Assembly: GCA_903859715.1 (NCBI GenBank)
Contig: CAIONS010000056.1
Span: forward strand, 62,001-126,000
Reading direction: 5' to 3'
DNA length: 64,000 bases
Source: an uncultured Opitutia bacterium
GTDB taxonomy: Bacteria > Verrucomicrobiota > Verrucomicrobiia > Opitutales > Opitutaceae
Shown here: positions 8,084-18,250 of the stretch, piece by piece
Numbering within the stretch: position 1 is the first letter of the stretch
How the letters are laid out: every line of letters starts with the position of its first letter
Notes under the pieces: model-generated
What the model saw: only the letters and a program-made list of their open reading frames with translations
Databases searched by the model: none
Told to the model about the DNA's origin: nothing
Translations under genes and position numbers: made by a program

Positions 8084-9144
8084 ACATGGTTCGCGAGTTT
8101 TGTCTTGAGGGTGTCGAACACGAGGGTCGCGTCGAGTTTGCGGACGCAGTAGCTGCGGTAGGAATCGCCTTTGACGCAGGGCGTGGGCGCTTCGGCGCCG
8201 AGGCAGGCACAGGGCAGGGAGGTTTGCAGGACGGTGTGCCGGTCGCCGAGCGGGTGCCAGATGACGGCGTTCTGCGAACCGAAGAGAGCGACGACGGGAG
8301 TGCCGACGGCGGCGGCAATGTGCATCGGGCCGCTGTCGTGGCAGAGAAACAGATCGAAATGCGTAAGCAAGGCGGCGAACTGGCCGACAGTCAGCCGCTG
8401 CTCGAGGGCGATCAGATGAGTCCTGGCGTGTTCGCGGATTTGTTTCACGAGTGCGGCTTCACCCGGGCCGGAGACAACGAAGACCTGCACGCCGAGTTCG
8501 TCCTGCAGCCGGTCGCAGACCTCGGCGAACCGCTCGGCGGGCCAGAGGCGAAAGGCGCTGCGGCTGCCCGGGTGCAGAAGAATCCTTTTGAATTTTCGAT
8601 TTTCGATTCCGGATTTTGGGCTCCCTGTCAGAGAGGCTATGGCGGATTGGTCGGCGGGGCGAGGGGTGAGGCGGACTTCGCGGGTGACCGCGGGGACGGA
8701 GATGGCGGAGAGGAGCGAGAGGTAGGTCTCGGTGATGTGGTGCGAAGTGTAGAAGGCGTTGGTGACGGCGGCGTGGCCGGTGTAGGCCCAGCGGTGACGG
8801 AACGGATTGGTCTCGCGGTCGAACGTGACGCGCACGGCGGCGCCAGTGACGCGGGTGACGAGGGCGGTCTTGTCGGTGTTGTCGAAATCCAAGACGTGCG
8901 TGAAACGCGCGCGACGCAGCGCGCCGATGAAGCCGGGCCAGCCGATGGCGGAGCGGGGAAACGTGAGTGCGGCGGTGACGTCGGGATTGAGCGCGAGGAC
9001 GCCGGCGTAGGCGGACTCGGTGAGGACCTTGAGATGGGCATCCGGCCAATGGAGGCGCAGGTTCCGGAGCACACTGCCGAGCAGCACGATGTCACCGAGA
9101 TAGCGGCGGCGGATCAGGAGAACGTTGGGCGCGGCGTCGGCCAT
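8080..9144 (-). CDS. Family 9 glycosyltransferase (ADP-heptose:LPS heptosyltransferase-like)
   Basis: A 354-aa GT-B enzyme of the WaaF/WaaC/WaaQ family, which transfers heptose onto the LPS inner core. It opens with NVLLIRRRYLGDIVLLGSVL, the family N-terminus. The C-terminal domain has ILLHPGSRSAFRLWPAERFA and the donor-site motif FLCHDSGPMHIAAAVGTPVV. I chose the ATG at 9144 (MADAAPNVLL); it starts 4 nt after the stop of the MsbA-like exporter, which indicates translational coupling. The odd part is residues encoded by 8590-8620 (SPKSGIENRKFKRI), which derive from an intergenic-type repeat inserted in frame in the interdomain linker. The C-terminus has a Cys-rich segment (PCACLGAEAPTPCV). 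The exact acceptor is unknown. Confidence 0.88.
   Translation of the reverse strand: MADAAPNVLLIRRRYLGDIVLLGSVLRNLRLHWPDAHLKVLTESAYAGVLALNPDVTAALTFPRSAIGWPGFIGALRRARFTHVLDFDNTDKTALVTRVTGAAVRVTFDRETNPFRHRWAYTGHAAVTNAFYTSHHITETYLSLLSAISVPAVTREVRLTPRPADQSAIASLTGSPKSGIENRKFKRILLHPGSRSAFRLWPAERFAEVCDRLQDELGVQVFVVSGPGEAALVKQIREHARTHLIALEQRLTVGQFAALLTHFDLFLCHDSGPMHIAAAVGTPVVALFGSQNAVIWHPLGDRHTVLQTSLPCACLGAEAPTPCVKGDSYRSYCVRKLDATLVFDTLKTKLANHV
8590..8620. repeat. AAAATCGAAAATC repeat inside the GT9 gene
   Basis: The words AATTTTCGATTTTCGATTCC, otherwise found in the intergenic element at 40074-40157, occur here inside a coding sequence and are translated in frame as GIENRKF. Confidence 0.7.
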
Positions 9145-9148
9145 GCGG

Positions 9149-11029
9149 TCACGCGGCGCCGTGCTGGCGGTCGTAGAGCGACTTGTAGAGGGGGCTCGCG
9201 GCGTAGAGTTCGGCATGGGTGCCGGTGGCGGCGATCTCACCGTGGTTGAACACGAGGATCATCGAGGCATCGCGGATGGTGCTGAAGCGGTGCGCGATGA
9301 TCAGGACGGTCTTGCCCACGACGAGTTTCCGGAGGGCCTCCTGGATCAATTGCTCGCTCTGCGAATCCAGCGCGGACGTGGCCTCGTCGAGAATGAGAAT
9401 GGGGGCGTTGCGGAGGAAGGCCCGGGCCAGGGCGACGCGTTGCTTTTGCCCGCCGGACAGGAGCGAGCCGCGCTCGCCGACGACAGTATCGTAGCCCTGG
9501 GGCAGTGTGCGGATGAAGTCATCGGCGTGCGCGTCGACGGCCGCGGCCACCACTTCCTCGCGCGTGGCGTCGGCGCGGCCGAGCAGCAGGTTTTGATAAA
9601 TCGTGTCGTTGAAGAGAACGGGATCCTGGGAGACGACCGCGATATTGCGGCGCAGATCGGCGAGCCGCAGGGACCGCACGTCAAGACCATCGACGGATAC
9701 GTGGCCGCCGGTGGCCTCGTAGAAACGCGGGACGAGGTTGGCAAAGGTGGTCTTGCCGGCGCCGCTGGGGCCGACGAGCGCGCAAGTCGTGCCGGCGGGG
9801 ATCGTGGCCGTGATGCCGCGCAGGACGGGCTCGCCGGGCTGGTAGGCGAAATCCACGCGGTCGAAGGTGATTTCACCGCGCAACCGGCCGGGCACCACGG
9901 CGGGCTGCGCGGGATCGGTGATGGTGATGGGCTCGTGCAGGATTTCCTCGATGCGGTTGAGCGAGGCGGCGCCGCGGGTGAACTGGCTGTGAAGATTGCC
10001 CAGTTTCTTCATCGGTTCGTAGCAGACGAACAAGGCGCCCAGAATGGAGACAAACACCGCGAGGGTGATGCCGGAGTAATAGGCATAGTAGAGGGAGAAG
10101 GCGACGCCGAGCGAGGCGATGAACTCGATCGAGGGCGACAGGGCCTGGGAGTATTTGACCACCTTCAGCTGGACGCGGAAGAGCTTCCGGATGGTCTGCT
10201 GGAACACGCCGACCTCCTTTTCCTCGAGGCCGAAGGCGCGGACTTCCCGCGCGGCGGCCATATTCTGGCTGGCGAGGTCGGAGATGTCGCCGAGCAACTG
10301 CTGGTTTTCCCCGGCGCGGCGGAGCAGTTTCTTGCCAATGAAACGGACGGGAAAAATGCACGCCGGCACAGCTGCCAGGGAGGCGAGAAAGAGGCCTACG
10401 CCGTGATTTTCCAGGGCGGTCTTGGTCAGAAACCAGATGGCGCCGGCCAGCGTGAGGGGCTGGATGACCAAGTCGCTCGCGCTACTGGTGATCACCTGTT
10501 GCACGACCTGGGTGTCGACCGTCAGCCGGGACAGCAGATCGCCCGTGCGATTGCGGCCGAAATAGCTCAGTGGGAGATATTGCAGCTTGCGATAGAGCTC
10601 GATGCGGAGCGCCTCCAGCACACCGATGCCGCAGTGGCTCATGAGGTAGTTGTTGAGGAAGCCGCAGACCGCGCGAATCAGGAAGATCATTGGGATCAGC
10701 AGCGCGTAGAATGCGATCTGCCGCCGCGGCAGCGTCCGCCGCGCCTTGATGCTCTCGGTATTGGCGGCTTGTTCGGCGGGTGTGAGCGCGGCGGAAGCGG
10801 AAGCTGACGACGAGAGGGACGGAAGCAGGCCGCCGGATTTTGGTTTGCCGAACGGGAGCGCATCTTCGCCGCCGGATGCATTGGTGAAGATCTTCGGAAA
10901 CACCTCGTTCATCACCTTCGGCAGTCCGTAGCCATAAACGATTCCGCTGATCGCGCCGCACAACAGCGCGATCACGAGGGCGAGGCGGCGGCCGCGCAGG
11001 TATTTTAGGTAGGGCAGGAAGCGTTTCAT
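9149..11029 (-). CDS. MsbA-type ABC exporter (permease-ATPase)
   Basis: A 626-aa half-transporter with a fused membrane and ATPase domain, as in lipid A flippase MsbA. Transmembrane segments occupy about residues 15-340, interrupted by a Ser/Ala-rich cytoplasmic or periplasmic insert near residues 50-95. The nucleotide-binding domain has Walker A GPSGAGKTT, the Q-loop VVSQDPVLF, signature LLSGGQKQR, Walker B ILILDEATSALD and H-loop IAHRFS. It would flip a lipid-linked substrate across the inner membrane. The following genes on the strand (GT9, GT2, GT2) are LPS-core-like, so lipid A-core export is the likely job. It lies 42 bp after oppC but is probably functionally separate from the peptide importer. 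Confidence 0.88.
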   Translation of the reverse strand: MKRFLPYLKYLRGRRLALVIALLCGAISGIVYGYGLPKVMNEVFPKIFTNASGGEDALPFGKPKSGGLLPSLSSSASASAALTPAEQAANTESIKARRTLPRRQIAFYALLIPMIFLIRAVCGFLNNYLMSHCGIGVLEALRIELYRKLQYLPLSYFGRNRTGDLLSRLTVDTQVVQQVITSSASDLVIQPLTLAGAIWFLTKTALENHGVGLFLASLAAVPACIFPVRFIGKKLLRRAGENQQLLGDISDLASQNMAAAREVRAFGLEEKEVGVFQQTIRKLFRVQLKVVKYSQALSPSIEFIASLGVAFSLYYAYYSGITLAVFVSILGALFVCYEPMKKLGNLHSQFTRGAASLNRIEEILHEPITITDPAQPAVVPGRLRGEITFDRVDFAYQPGEPVLRGITATIPAGTTCALVGPSGAGKTTFANLVPRFYEATGGHVSVDGLDVRSLRLADLRRNIAVVSQDPVLFNDTIYQNLLLGRADATREEVVAAAVDAHADDFIRTLPQGYDTVVGERGSLLSGGQKQRVALARAFLRNAPILILDEATSALDSQSEQLIQEALRKLVVGKTVLIIAHRFSTIRDASMILVFNHGEIAATGTHAELYAASPLYKSLYDRQHGAA

Positions 11030-11071
11030 GGGCGGCGGCTTAGAGCACGCTGGCGGCGGCGGGTTCCACCT

Positions 11072-12043
11072 TCAATCCTTCGATGCCCGCACGTCCAGGG
11101 CGTCGCGGAGGCCGTCGCCGAGAAAATTCAGCGAGAAGAGCGTCAGCGAAAACACGCTGCCGGGAAACACGAGCAGCCACCAGAACTCCTCCATCTTCTC
11201 GGCACCGTCCTTGATGAGCGCGCCCCATGAACTCATCGGCGGCTGTACGCCGAGGCCGAGGAAACTCAGGAAGGCCTCGAGGAGCATCACGGCCGGCACG
11301 GTGAGGGTCGAGTAGACGATGATCGGGCCGAGGATATTGGGGATGATGTGGCGGAAAATGATGCGCCGCCGGCCGTAGCCGAGCGAGCGGGCGGCCTCGA
11401 TGAACTCCATGCGCTTGATGGAGAGGACCTGGCCGCGGACGATCCGGGCCATGGTCAGCCACTCGACCGCGCCGATCGCGGCGAAGAGCAGGAGCATGTT
11501 GCCGAAGCCCTGCAGCCCCTCGAGATGGACGGTGTTGCGGAGCCACGCATCGAGATTTTCGGACGGCTCCTTCATGAAGACCATGAGGAGGATGACGAAG
11601 ATCGTGAAGGGCAGCGCGTACATGATGTCGACGATGCGCATCATCACGGTGTCGGTCTTGCCGCCAAGGAAGCCGGCGACGGCGCCATAGGTCACGCCGA
11701 TGGTGAGGGCCACGAAGGTGGCGACGAGCCCGACCATGATGGAGATGCGGCCGCCATAGAGGATGCGGGCGAAGAGATCGCGGCCCAGCGTGTCGGTGCC
11801 GAGCCAGTGGGCGCCGCTCGGACCCACGGCGCCGAGGTCGAGGTTCTGATCCTGATAAGTCTGCGAAAACCACGGCCCGCAGACGCAGAGCGCGGTGAGC
11901 ACGAGCAGCACGATGCCGCCGGCGACGGCGAGACGGTTCTTCCGGAGCCGGGCCCAGGCATCACGCCACGGCGACGAGCCCTGCTCGAGCTGGTCGGGCG
12001 TGACCTCGGCGGAGGGAAGGCTTTGGGGAGAGAGGGAAGGCAT
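11072..12043 (-). CDS. oppC: Oligopeptide ABC transporter permease OppC
   Basis: A 323-aa inner-membrane permease of the Opp/Dpp importer family. It has the OppC-type cytoplasmic N-terminus (WRDAWARLRKNRLAVAGG), then a first transmembrane helix and a periplasmic loop (HWLGTDTLGRDLFARILYGG), a family hallmark. The cytoplasmic EAA loop is EFIEAARSLGYGRRRIIFRHIIPN. Five or more hydrophobic helices are evident. It follows oppB on the same strand, separated by a short repeat-filled gap, and would form the heterodimeric channel with it. No OppD or OppF ATPase gene occurs in the window. Confidence 0.93.
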   Translation of the reverse strand: MPSLSPQSLPSAEVTPDQLEQGSSPWRDAWARLRKNRLAVAGGIVLLVLTALCVCGPWFSQTYQDQNLDLGAVGPSGAHWLGTDTLGRDLFARILYGGRISIMVGLVATFVALTIGVTYGAVAGFLGGKTDTVMMRIVDIMYALPFTIFVILLMVFMKEPSENLDAWLRNTVHLEGLQGFGNMLLLFAAIGAVEWLTMARIVRGQVLSIKRMEFIEAARSLGYGRRRIIFRHIIPNILGPIIVYSTLTVPAVMLLEAFLSFLGLGVQPPMSSWGALIKDGAEKMEEFWWLLVFPGSVFSLTLFSLNFLGDGLRDALDVRASKD

Positions 12044-12056
12044 CGGAGGAGCAGGC

Positions 12057-12138
12057 AGTAAGCGGTAAGCTTTAGGCGGTAGGCGGGGTGCGCGGCTGAG
12101 GATTGGATGCTTACAACTTAGAGCCTATGGCTTATCGC

Positions 12139-12143
<5 letters not shown>
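12057..12143. repeat. Inverted repeat, TAAGCGGTAAGC type
   Basis: The left arm (12057-12084, AGTAAGCGGTAAGCTTTAGG...) and right arm (12109-12143, GCTTACAAC...GCTTATCGCTTATT) are imperfect inverted copies of AAGC-containing words. The right arm includes the TAA stop of oppB (12139-12141). Confidence 0.55.
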
Positions 12144-13056
<913 letters not shown>

Positions 13057-13199
13057 GGGTGGAAAGTAAGAAGGAAGAAGGCGGAAGGAAGAACGAAAAA
13101 ATGCAGGCGGTCGAAGGGTCCGCTATGCTGGAGATGCGGCGCCTTCGCCGTGTCCTGCCTCGAACCGCGGCGGGGGCGCCGCGGCTCCAACCTGAAGCC

Positions 13200-14819
13200 T
13201 CATGGAACGACGTCGGCGTATTTCCACGAGTAATTGTCGATGGGGGTCGTGTAGAAACCCTTGACCCGCGGACTGACCAGCCGGGCGCGGGTGTAAAAGA
13301 AGATCGGCAGCACGGGCATCTCATCGATAAGGATTTTTTCCATCCGCTGGTAGATCGCGAAGCGATCGGGGTTGTTGGAGGTCGAGAGGGCGGAGTGCAG
13401 CAGCCGGTCGTACTCGGGGCTGCCCCAGTTGGTGTCGTTGTTGCCGTTGCCGGTCTCCCAGAGGTCGAAGAAGACATGCGGGTCGACGTAGTCGGCAATC
13501 CAGCCGGAGCGCTCAAACTGGAAATTTCGGGAGTGCTGGGCGTCCATGTAGACCTTCCACTCCTCGTTGGTGAGGGTGATGTCCACGCCCAGATTCTTGC
13601 GCCACATCTGCTGGAGGGCCTCGGCGATGGTCTTGTGTTTCTCGAGGGTGTTGTAGAGCAGCTCGACCCGGGGGAAGCCTTTGCCGTCGGGATAGCCCGC
13701 CTCGGTGAGCAGGCGGCGCGCCTCGGCGAGGTCGGCCTTGAACGTGTGGTCGCTGTGGTAACCCAGCAGGTTGGGCGGAACGAAACTGTAGGCAGGCGCC
13801 TCGTCGGCGAGGGTGACGTACTTCACCAGGCTTTCGCGGTCGATGGCTAGGGCGAGGGCGCGGCGCACGCGGACGTCGTCGAACGGTTTGCGCAGGACAT
13901 TGTAGCGGTAAAAATAAATGCCGTCGTACGGGTCGACGCGGACTGACTCCGGGTGCTCGCGGCGGTAGACCGCCAGCTTGGTGAGCGGGACCTCGTTGGT
14001 GATGTCGAGCTGGCCGGTGCGGAACATGCGCTCCTCGGTGTCGGCGAGTTCGACGGGGTAGAAATCGATCTCGTCGATTTTCACATGGGCGCGGTCCCAG
14101 TAGGTGGGCGAGCGCTCGGCCACGATGATCTGGTTGGGCTTCCATTCCTTGAGTACATACGGGCCGTTGCCGACGTAGTTTTCCGGACGCGTCCAGGCCG
14201 TGCTCCGGCGATCGAGGCCGCCGAATTTTTTTACCGTGGGAATGTGGACGGGATACCACGCGTAGTGGTTCATCGCGTGCAGGAGGAACGGAGCCGGCTG
14301 CAGCAGCGTGATCACGAGCGTGCGCGGATCGGGCGCCTGGAAGCCGGTCCGGGCGAAATCCTTGATTTTTCCGTCATAGTAATCCTTCGCGCCCCGCACA
14401 TGATTGAAGAGCATGTAGGCGTACTCGCTGCCGATGGCGGGGTTCAGTTCGCGCTGGTACGATTGCACGAAGTCCTGCGCCGTGACCGGGTCGCCGTTGG
14501 ACCACTTCGCGTCGGTCCGCAGGTGAAAGGTGTAGGTCAGGCCGTCGGGCGAGATATCCCAGCGTTCCGCGACGCCGGGGATGATGTTCATCTGCGGATC
14601 CTCGCTGACGAGGCCCTCGGAAAAAGTGTCGAGCAAGCGGGCCTCCGGGATGCCGGTCACCACGTGGGGATCGATATCCTGGGGCTCGGCGCCGTTGCCG
14701 TAGCGCAGGATTTTGCGCGGGGCCGGATTGCTGCCCGCGGACGGGGCGGATTCCTGCTTCGTGCAGCCGCCGAAGAGCAGCGCGGCGGCCACGAAGATCA
14801 GGCAAGGGCGTTTCAGCAT
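13200..14819 (-). CDS. oppA: Peptide ABC transporter substrate-binding lipoprotein (OppA-type, copy 1)
   Basis: A 539-aa SBP_bac_5 family protein. ATG 14819 gives a lipoprotein signal (MLKRPCLIFVAAALLFGGC, with the acylated Cys at residue 19). Family landmarks follow: LRYGNGAEPQDIDPHVVTG, the AERWDISPDGLTYTFHLRTD motif, WSNGDPVTAQDFVQSY, VGNGPYVLKEWKPNQ and VRVRRALALAIDRE. It would deliver oligopeptides to OppBC from the periplasmic face of the inner membrane. It is adjacent to oppB (gap about 140 bp). The longer open frame upstream (to 15188) is a shadow over the next gene. Three paralogues follow upstream. Confidence 0.93.
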   Translation of the reverse strand: MLKRPCLIFVAAALLFGGCTKQESAPSAGSNPAPRKILRYGNGAEPQDIDPHVVTGIPEARLLDTFSEGLVSEDPQMNIIPGVAERWDISPDGLTYTFHLRTDAKWSNGDPVTAQDFVQSYQRELNPAIGSEYAYMLFNHVRGAKDYYDGKIKDFARTGFQAPDPRTLVITLLQPAPFLLHAMNHYAWYPVHIPTVKKFGGLDRRSTAWTRPENYVGNGPYVLKEWKPNQIIVAERSPTYWDRAHVKIDEIDFYPVELADTEERMFRTGQLDITNEVPLTKLAVYRREHPESVRVDPYDGIYFYRYNVLRKPFDDVRVRRALALAIDRESLVKYVTLADEAPAYSFVPPNLLGYHSDHTFKADLAEARRLLTEAGYPDGKGFPRVELLYNTLEKHKTIAEALQQMWRKNLGVDITLTNEEWKVYMDAQHSRNFQFERSGWIADYVDPHVFFDLWETGNGNNDTNWGSPEYDRLLHSALSTSNNPDRFAIYQRMEKILIDEMPVLPIFFYTRARLVSPRVKGFYTTPIDNYSWKYADVVP

Positions 14820-14868
14820 GTCCCACACCAGAGCAAGTCGCGGGCCGGGCGCAAGCGACTTGGCGGCG

Positions 14869-16509
14869 CTACCCTGATTTGGGGACCTCGAGCCAGAGGG
14901 CGCGCCAGTCGATCGTGTGCAGGGGATTGTTGCGCCAGCCATGGACCGACGGATGCAGGAGAAACCCCTGATTGTTATAAAAGAGCGGCGCGTACGGCAC
15001 TTCCCGGGCGAGCAGGCCTTCCATGGCATCGAACGCCGCATGGCGCTCCGCCGGTACCGGGGTTGCCTCCGATGCGGCAAACGCAGCATCGCAGGTGGGG
15101 TTGCTCCAGGCGGAATCATTGTTCGGATCGCCGGTGGTGGTTTCCTGCAGAAGATCGCGCGGATCGTCGATGCCGTAGCCCCAGCCATCGAGCAGCAGCT
15201 GGAACTGCTTTTCGCGCAGCGTACTCAGGTAGACCTTGAATTCGGCGGGCTGCACGTTCACCGCCACCCCGAGATTCTGCACCCACATTTCCTGCAGGGC
15301 CGCGGCGATCAGGAGGGTGATCCCGGTGTTGCCGTTGAGCGTGAACTCGACCTTGGGCAGGCCGGCGCCGCCGGGATAGCCCGCCGCGGCGAGCAGCCGG
15401 CGCGCTTCCGCGGGGTCGAACCGGGCTTCGGCCGGCGGGGTATAGCCGCCGGTGCCGGGACGGATCATCGCATAGGCCGGCGTAGCCAGCCGGCCCAGCG
15501 TGGCGCGGACGAGCTGCTCGCGGTTGACCGCGAGGGAGAAGGCTCGGCGCACCCGCGGGTCCGTGAACGGCGCCCGGGTGACATTGAAGGTCAGATAACT
15601 CGTGCGCAGCTCGGGCGAGATCTGGAGTTCGTCCGGCCGCTCATGCTCGTAAACCGCCACCTTTGCCACCGGCAGGCGGTAGGTGATGTGAAGCTGTCCC
15701 GCCCGATAGCTGCGTTCCTCGGCGTTCTCGTCGTCGGTGGGATAAAAGCGCACTTCCCGCAAGCGGACGTGCGCGGCATCCCAGTACTGCGGATTGCGCA
15801 CCACGCGAATGACCGCGTTGGGGCGCCACTCGGCCAGAATGAACGGGCCGTTGCCCACGAGCAGCCCGGGTTTTGTCCAGGCCCCACCGCGCACGTGCCG
15901 GCCGCCGTTGGCATCCACCGACTTCAGGTTCACCGGGTAGAGCGGCCCGTTCTGGGCGAGGATGCCCAGCCAGTAGGGCGCGGGATGGCTCAGGATGGTG
16001 ATGAAGGTGTGCGCATCCGGGGCGCGGATGCCGACGGAGTTTGGGTCGGTGGAACGACCCTCGGCAAAGGCGCGGGCGCCGACGATGGGGAAGGCCTGGT
16101 TCGACTGCTCGCAGCCCAGCGCCGGATCGAGCACCCGCAGGAAGGAGTCCCGGAAATCCTGCGCCGTCACCGGCTCGCCATTCGACCAGCGGGCATTGGC
16201 GCGCAAGTGGAAGGTATAGGTGAGCCTGTCGGCGGAGATGTCCCAGCGTTCGGCCACGCCCGGCAGGATGGTGACGCCGTCGTTGGAATAGCTGACGAGT
16301 CCCTCGAACAGGGAGGTCAGAATGATGCCGGTGCTGGCACCGTTGTTGGTATGGGGATCGAGGTCGGCCGGCTCATCGTGGTTGCCCAGATGGAGGACCT
16401 GGTCGCGCGTGCCCGACTCGACAGCCGTCTCGTGACGGGCGCAGCCGGCGAGCAGCAGCAGGACCGCGAACGTGGCGAGCGAGGCAGGGAAACGGCGGCA
16501 CGGCATCAT
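14869..16509 (-). CDS. Peptide ABC transporter substrate-binding lipoprotein (OppA-type, copy 2)
   Basis: A 546-aa SBP_bac_5 lipoprotein: signal MMPCRRFPASLATFAVLLLL with lipobox LAGC, then VLHLGNHDEPADLDPHTNNG and AERWDISADRLTYTFHLRAN. Further landmarks are WSNGEPVTAQDFRDSF, VGNGPFILAEWRPNAV and VRRAFSLAVNREQL. It is the same family and orientation as the neighbouring copies but clearly diverged from them in the ligand-contacting stretches, which suggests a different peptide preference. It is separated from copy 1 by 49 bp and from the M28 peptidase by about 60 bp. Confidence 0.92.
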   Translation of the reverse strand: MMPCRRFPASLATFAVLLLLAGCARHETAVESGTRDQVLHLGNHDEPADLDPHTNNGASTGIILTSLFEGLVSYSNDGVTILPGVAERWDISADRLTYTFHLRANARWSNGEPVTAQDFRDSFLRVLDPALGCEQSNQAFPIVGARAFAEGRSTDPNSVGIRAPDAHTFITILSHPAPYWLGILAQNGPLYPVNLKSVDANGGRHVRGGAWTKPGLLVGNGPFILAEWRPNAVIRVVRNPQYWDAAHVRLREVRFYPTDDENAEERSYRAGQLHITYRLPVAKVAVYEHERPDELQISPELRTSYLTFNVTRAPFTDPRVRRAFSLAVNREQLVRATLGRLATPAYAMIRPGTGGYTPPAEARFDPAEARRLLAAAGYPGGAGLPKVEFTLNGNTGITLLIAAALQEMWVQNLGVAVNVQPAEFKVYLSTLREKQFQLLLDGWGYGIDDPRDLLQETTTGDPNNDSAWSNPTCDAAFAASEATPVPAERHAAFDAMEGLLAREVPYAPLFYNNQGFLLHPSVHGWRNNPLHTIDWRALWLEVPKSG

Positions 16510-16570
16510 CGCGGAAGGGAGTGTTCTTAATCAGCAGGCAACACGCCAACGGCGACGATGTGCCGCGGGC

Positions 16571-18250
16571 CTACTGTTTCGCCGCGGCCATCATCGCATC
16601 GCGCCGGGCCTTGAACTCGTTGCCGGGCCGCCACTCGGGCCACGTGTCGCCGTTGGCGATCCGCCGGATCAGCTCGACGAGGAACTTCGCATCCTGCGCG
16701 CCGCCGGCAAAGGTCCAGTCGGGCTGCACCTCGTCGGTGACCTTGTGATAGTTCTTCAGGTCGTACTCCGCCTCGAATTTCAGGCCCCAGCCCGCGGGCC
16801 GGTCGACATAATCCACGCCGCGCTTGGGATAAAAGGACGGGACGCCGACCTTCGCGAATTCGAAGTGGTCGCTCCGGTAATAGCTGCCCTTTTCCGGGGT
16901 GGGATCGGGAATGATGTAGCGGCCCTGGCCCTTGGCAATGTCGGTGGCAATGTCGTCGATGGTCGAGGCGCCGAGGCCGATGATTTTGACGTCGCGCGTC
17001 GGGCCGTAGTAGTTCGCGCCATCGGTGTTGATGTTCGCGACGGTCTTCGTGAGCGGATAAAGCGGGTTGTGCGCATAGTAGCGCGACCCGAGCAGGCCCT
17101 TTTCCTCGGCGGTGACCGAGAGGATGAGCACGGTGCGCTTCGGACGCTGGGCCGCGGGCGCCGAGGCCAGCGCCTGCGCCACTTCCAGCAGCATGGCGGT
17201 GCCCGAGGCGTTGTCGTCCGCGCCGTTGAAAATCTGGTCGCCGGCCAGCGCCGGGTTGCGGCCGAGATGATCCCAGTGCGCGGTGTAGACCACGTATTCG
17301 TTGCGGAGTTTGGGATCGGAGCCGGTCAGCCGCGCGACGACATTTTTCGAGTCCACGTTGCGCAGGGTGGTGTCGATGCTGAACGACGCCGTGGTGCCGA
17401 GCGGGACAGGGTGGAAATCGCGGCTGACGGCGGCGCGCTTGAGCGTGGCGAAATCATGGCCGGTCGCGGTGAACAGCCGCTGGGCGGCGTCGATCGTGAG
17501 CCAGCCTTCCATCGCGACGTGGTCCGCGTTGCCGTTGGCCGAGCGGAGGGTGAAGTTTTCCCTGCCCTGGCTGCCGACGATGACGGCAAAGGGATAGGCC
17601 GCGGGTCCGGTCTCGTGGACGATGAGGCAGGCCGCGGCGCCCTTGGCCGCGGCGATTTCGAATTTATACATCCAGCGGCCGTAATAGGTCATCGCCTTGC
17701 CGCCGAAAACCTTCGGATCGAGCTCGCCTGTCTTCGGGTCGATGACCGGCGGGTCGTTGATGAGCATGACGATGGTCTTGCCGCGGACGTCGACGCCCTT
17801 GTAGTCGTCCCAGTTGTATTCGGGCGCGACGACGCCGTAACCGACAAACACCACGTCGCTGTCCTTCACCGCGACGTGACTCACCACCCGGCTGGTGGGG
17901 CCGACGAAGTCATTGATAGGAGTCATTTCCATCGGCTTGCCACCGATGTTGAAGGAGAGCGTCGGCTTGGACGTGATGCCCACGAGCGGGACGGCCTGGA
18001 GGTAGGTGCCGTCGGGGTTGCCGGGCTCGAGGCCCATTTTTTTGAATTCACTGACGAGGTAGGCGACGGTCTTTTCCTCGCCGGGTGTGCCAGGCGCACG
18101 GCCTTCAAACTCGTCGGAGGCGAGCACTTTGTCCCGGGCCAGCATGCGGGCCGAGGAGATGCCATCACTGGTGGGGGTGGCGGGAGTCTGCGCGAAAGCG
18201 AGCGACGCGGAGACGGCGAGGAGGAGCGGGAGGAGTCGGGTTCTATTCAT
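16571..18250 (-). CDS. Secreted M28-family zinc aminopeptidase with PA domain
   Basis: A 559-aa exported metallopeptidase. The ATG at 18250 gives a clean signal peptide (MNRTRLLPLLLAVSASLAFA); an in-frame ATG at 18262 is also possible. A PA-type insert (GKTIVMLINDPPV, then IAAAKGAAACLIVHETG) precedes the catalytic domain. The five zinc ligands expected in M28 are visible in order: YTAHWDHLG, GADDNASG, TAEEKGLLGS, NINTDGANY and YYRSDHFEF. It would cleave amino-terminal residues from peptides in the periplasm or outside. Its position inside the opp cluster, overlapping the stop of copy 3 by 8 bp, suggests it feeds peptides to the importer. Confidence 0.92.
   Translation of the reverse strand: MNRTRLLPLLLAVSASLAFAQTPATPTSDGISSARMLARDKVLASDEFEGRAPGTPGEEKTVAYLVSEFKKMGLEPGNPDGTYLQAVPLVGITSKPTLSFNIGGKPMEMTPINDFVGPTSRVVSHVAVKDSDVVFVGYGVVAPEYNWDDYKGVDVRGKTIVMLINDPPVIDPKTGELDPKVFGGKAMTYYGRWMYKFEIAAAKGAAACLIVHETGPAAYPFAVIVGSQGRENFTLRSANGNADHVAMEGWLTIDAAQRLFTATGHDFATLKRAAVSRDFHPVPLGTTASFSIDTTLRNVDSKNVVARLTGSDPKLRNEYVVYTAHWDHLGRNPALAGDQIFNGADDNASGTAMLLEVAQALASAPAAQRPKRTVLILSVTAEEKGLLGSRYYAHNPLYPLTKTVANINTDGANYYGPTRDVKIIGLGASTIDDIATDIAKGQGRYIIPDPTPEKGSYYRSDHFEFAKVGVPSFYPKRGVDYVDRPAGWGLKFEAEYDLKNYHKVTDEVQPDWTFAGGAQDAKFLVELIRRIANGDTWPEWRPGNEFKARRDAMMAAAKQ

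Noticed and set aside
9125-10807. 560-codon plus-strand frame opposite the MsbA-like gene
   Set aside because: Mirror frame of an intact ABC exporter with complete Walker motifs.
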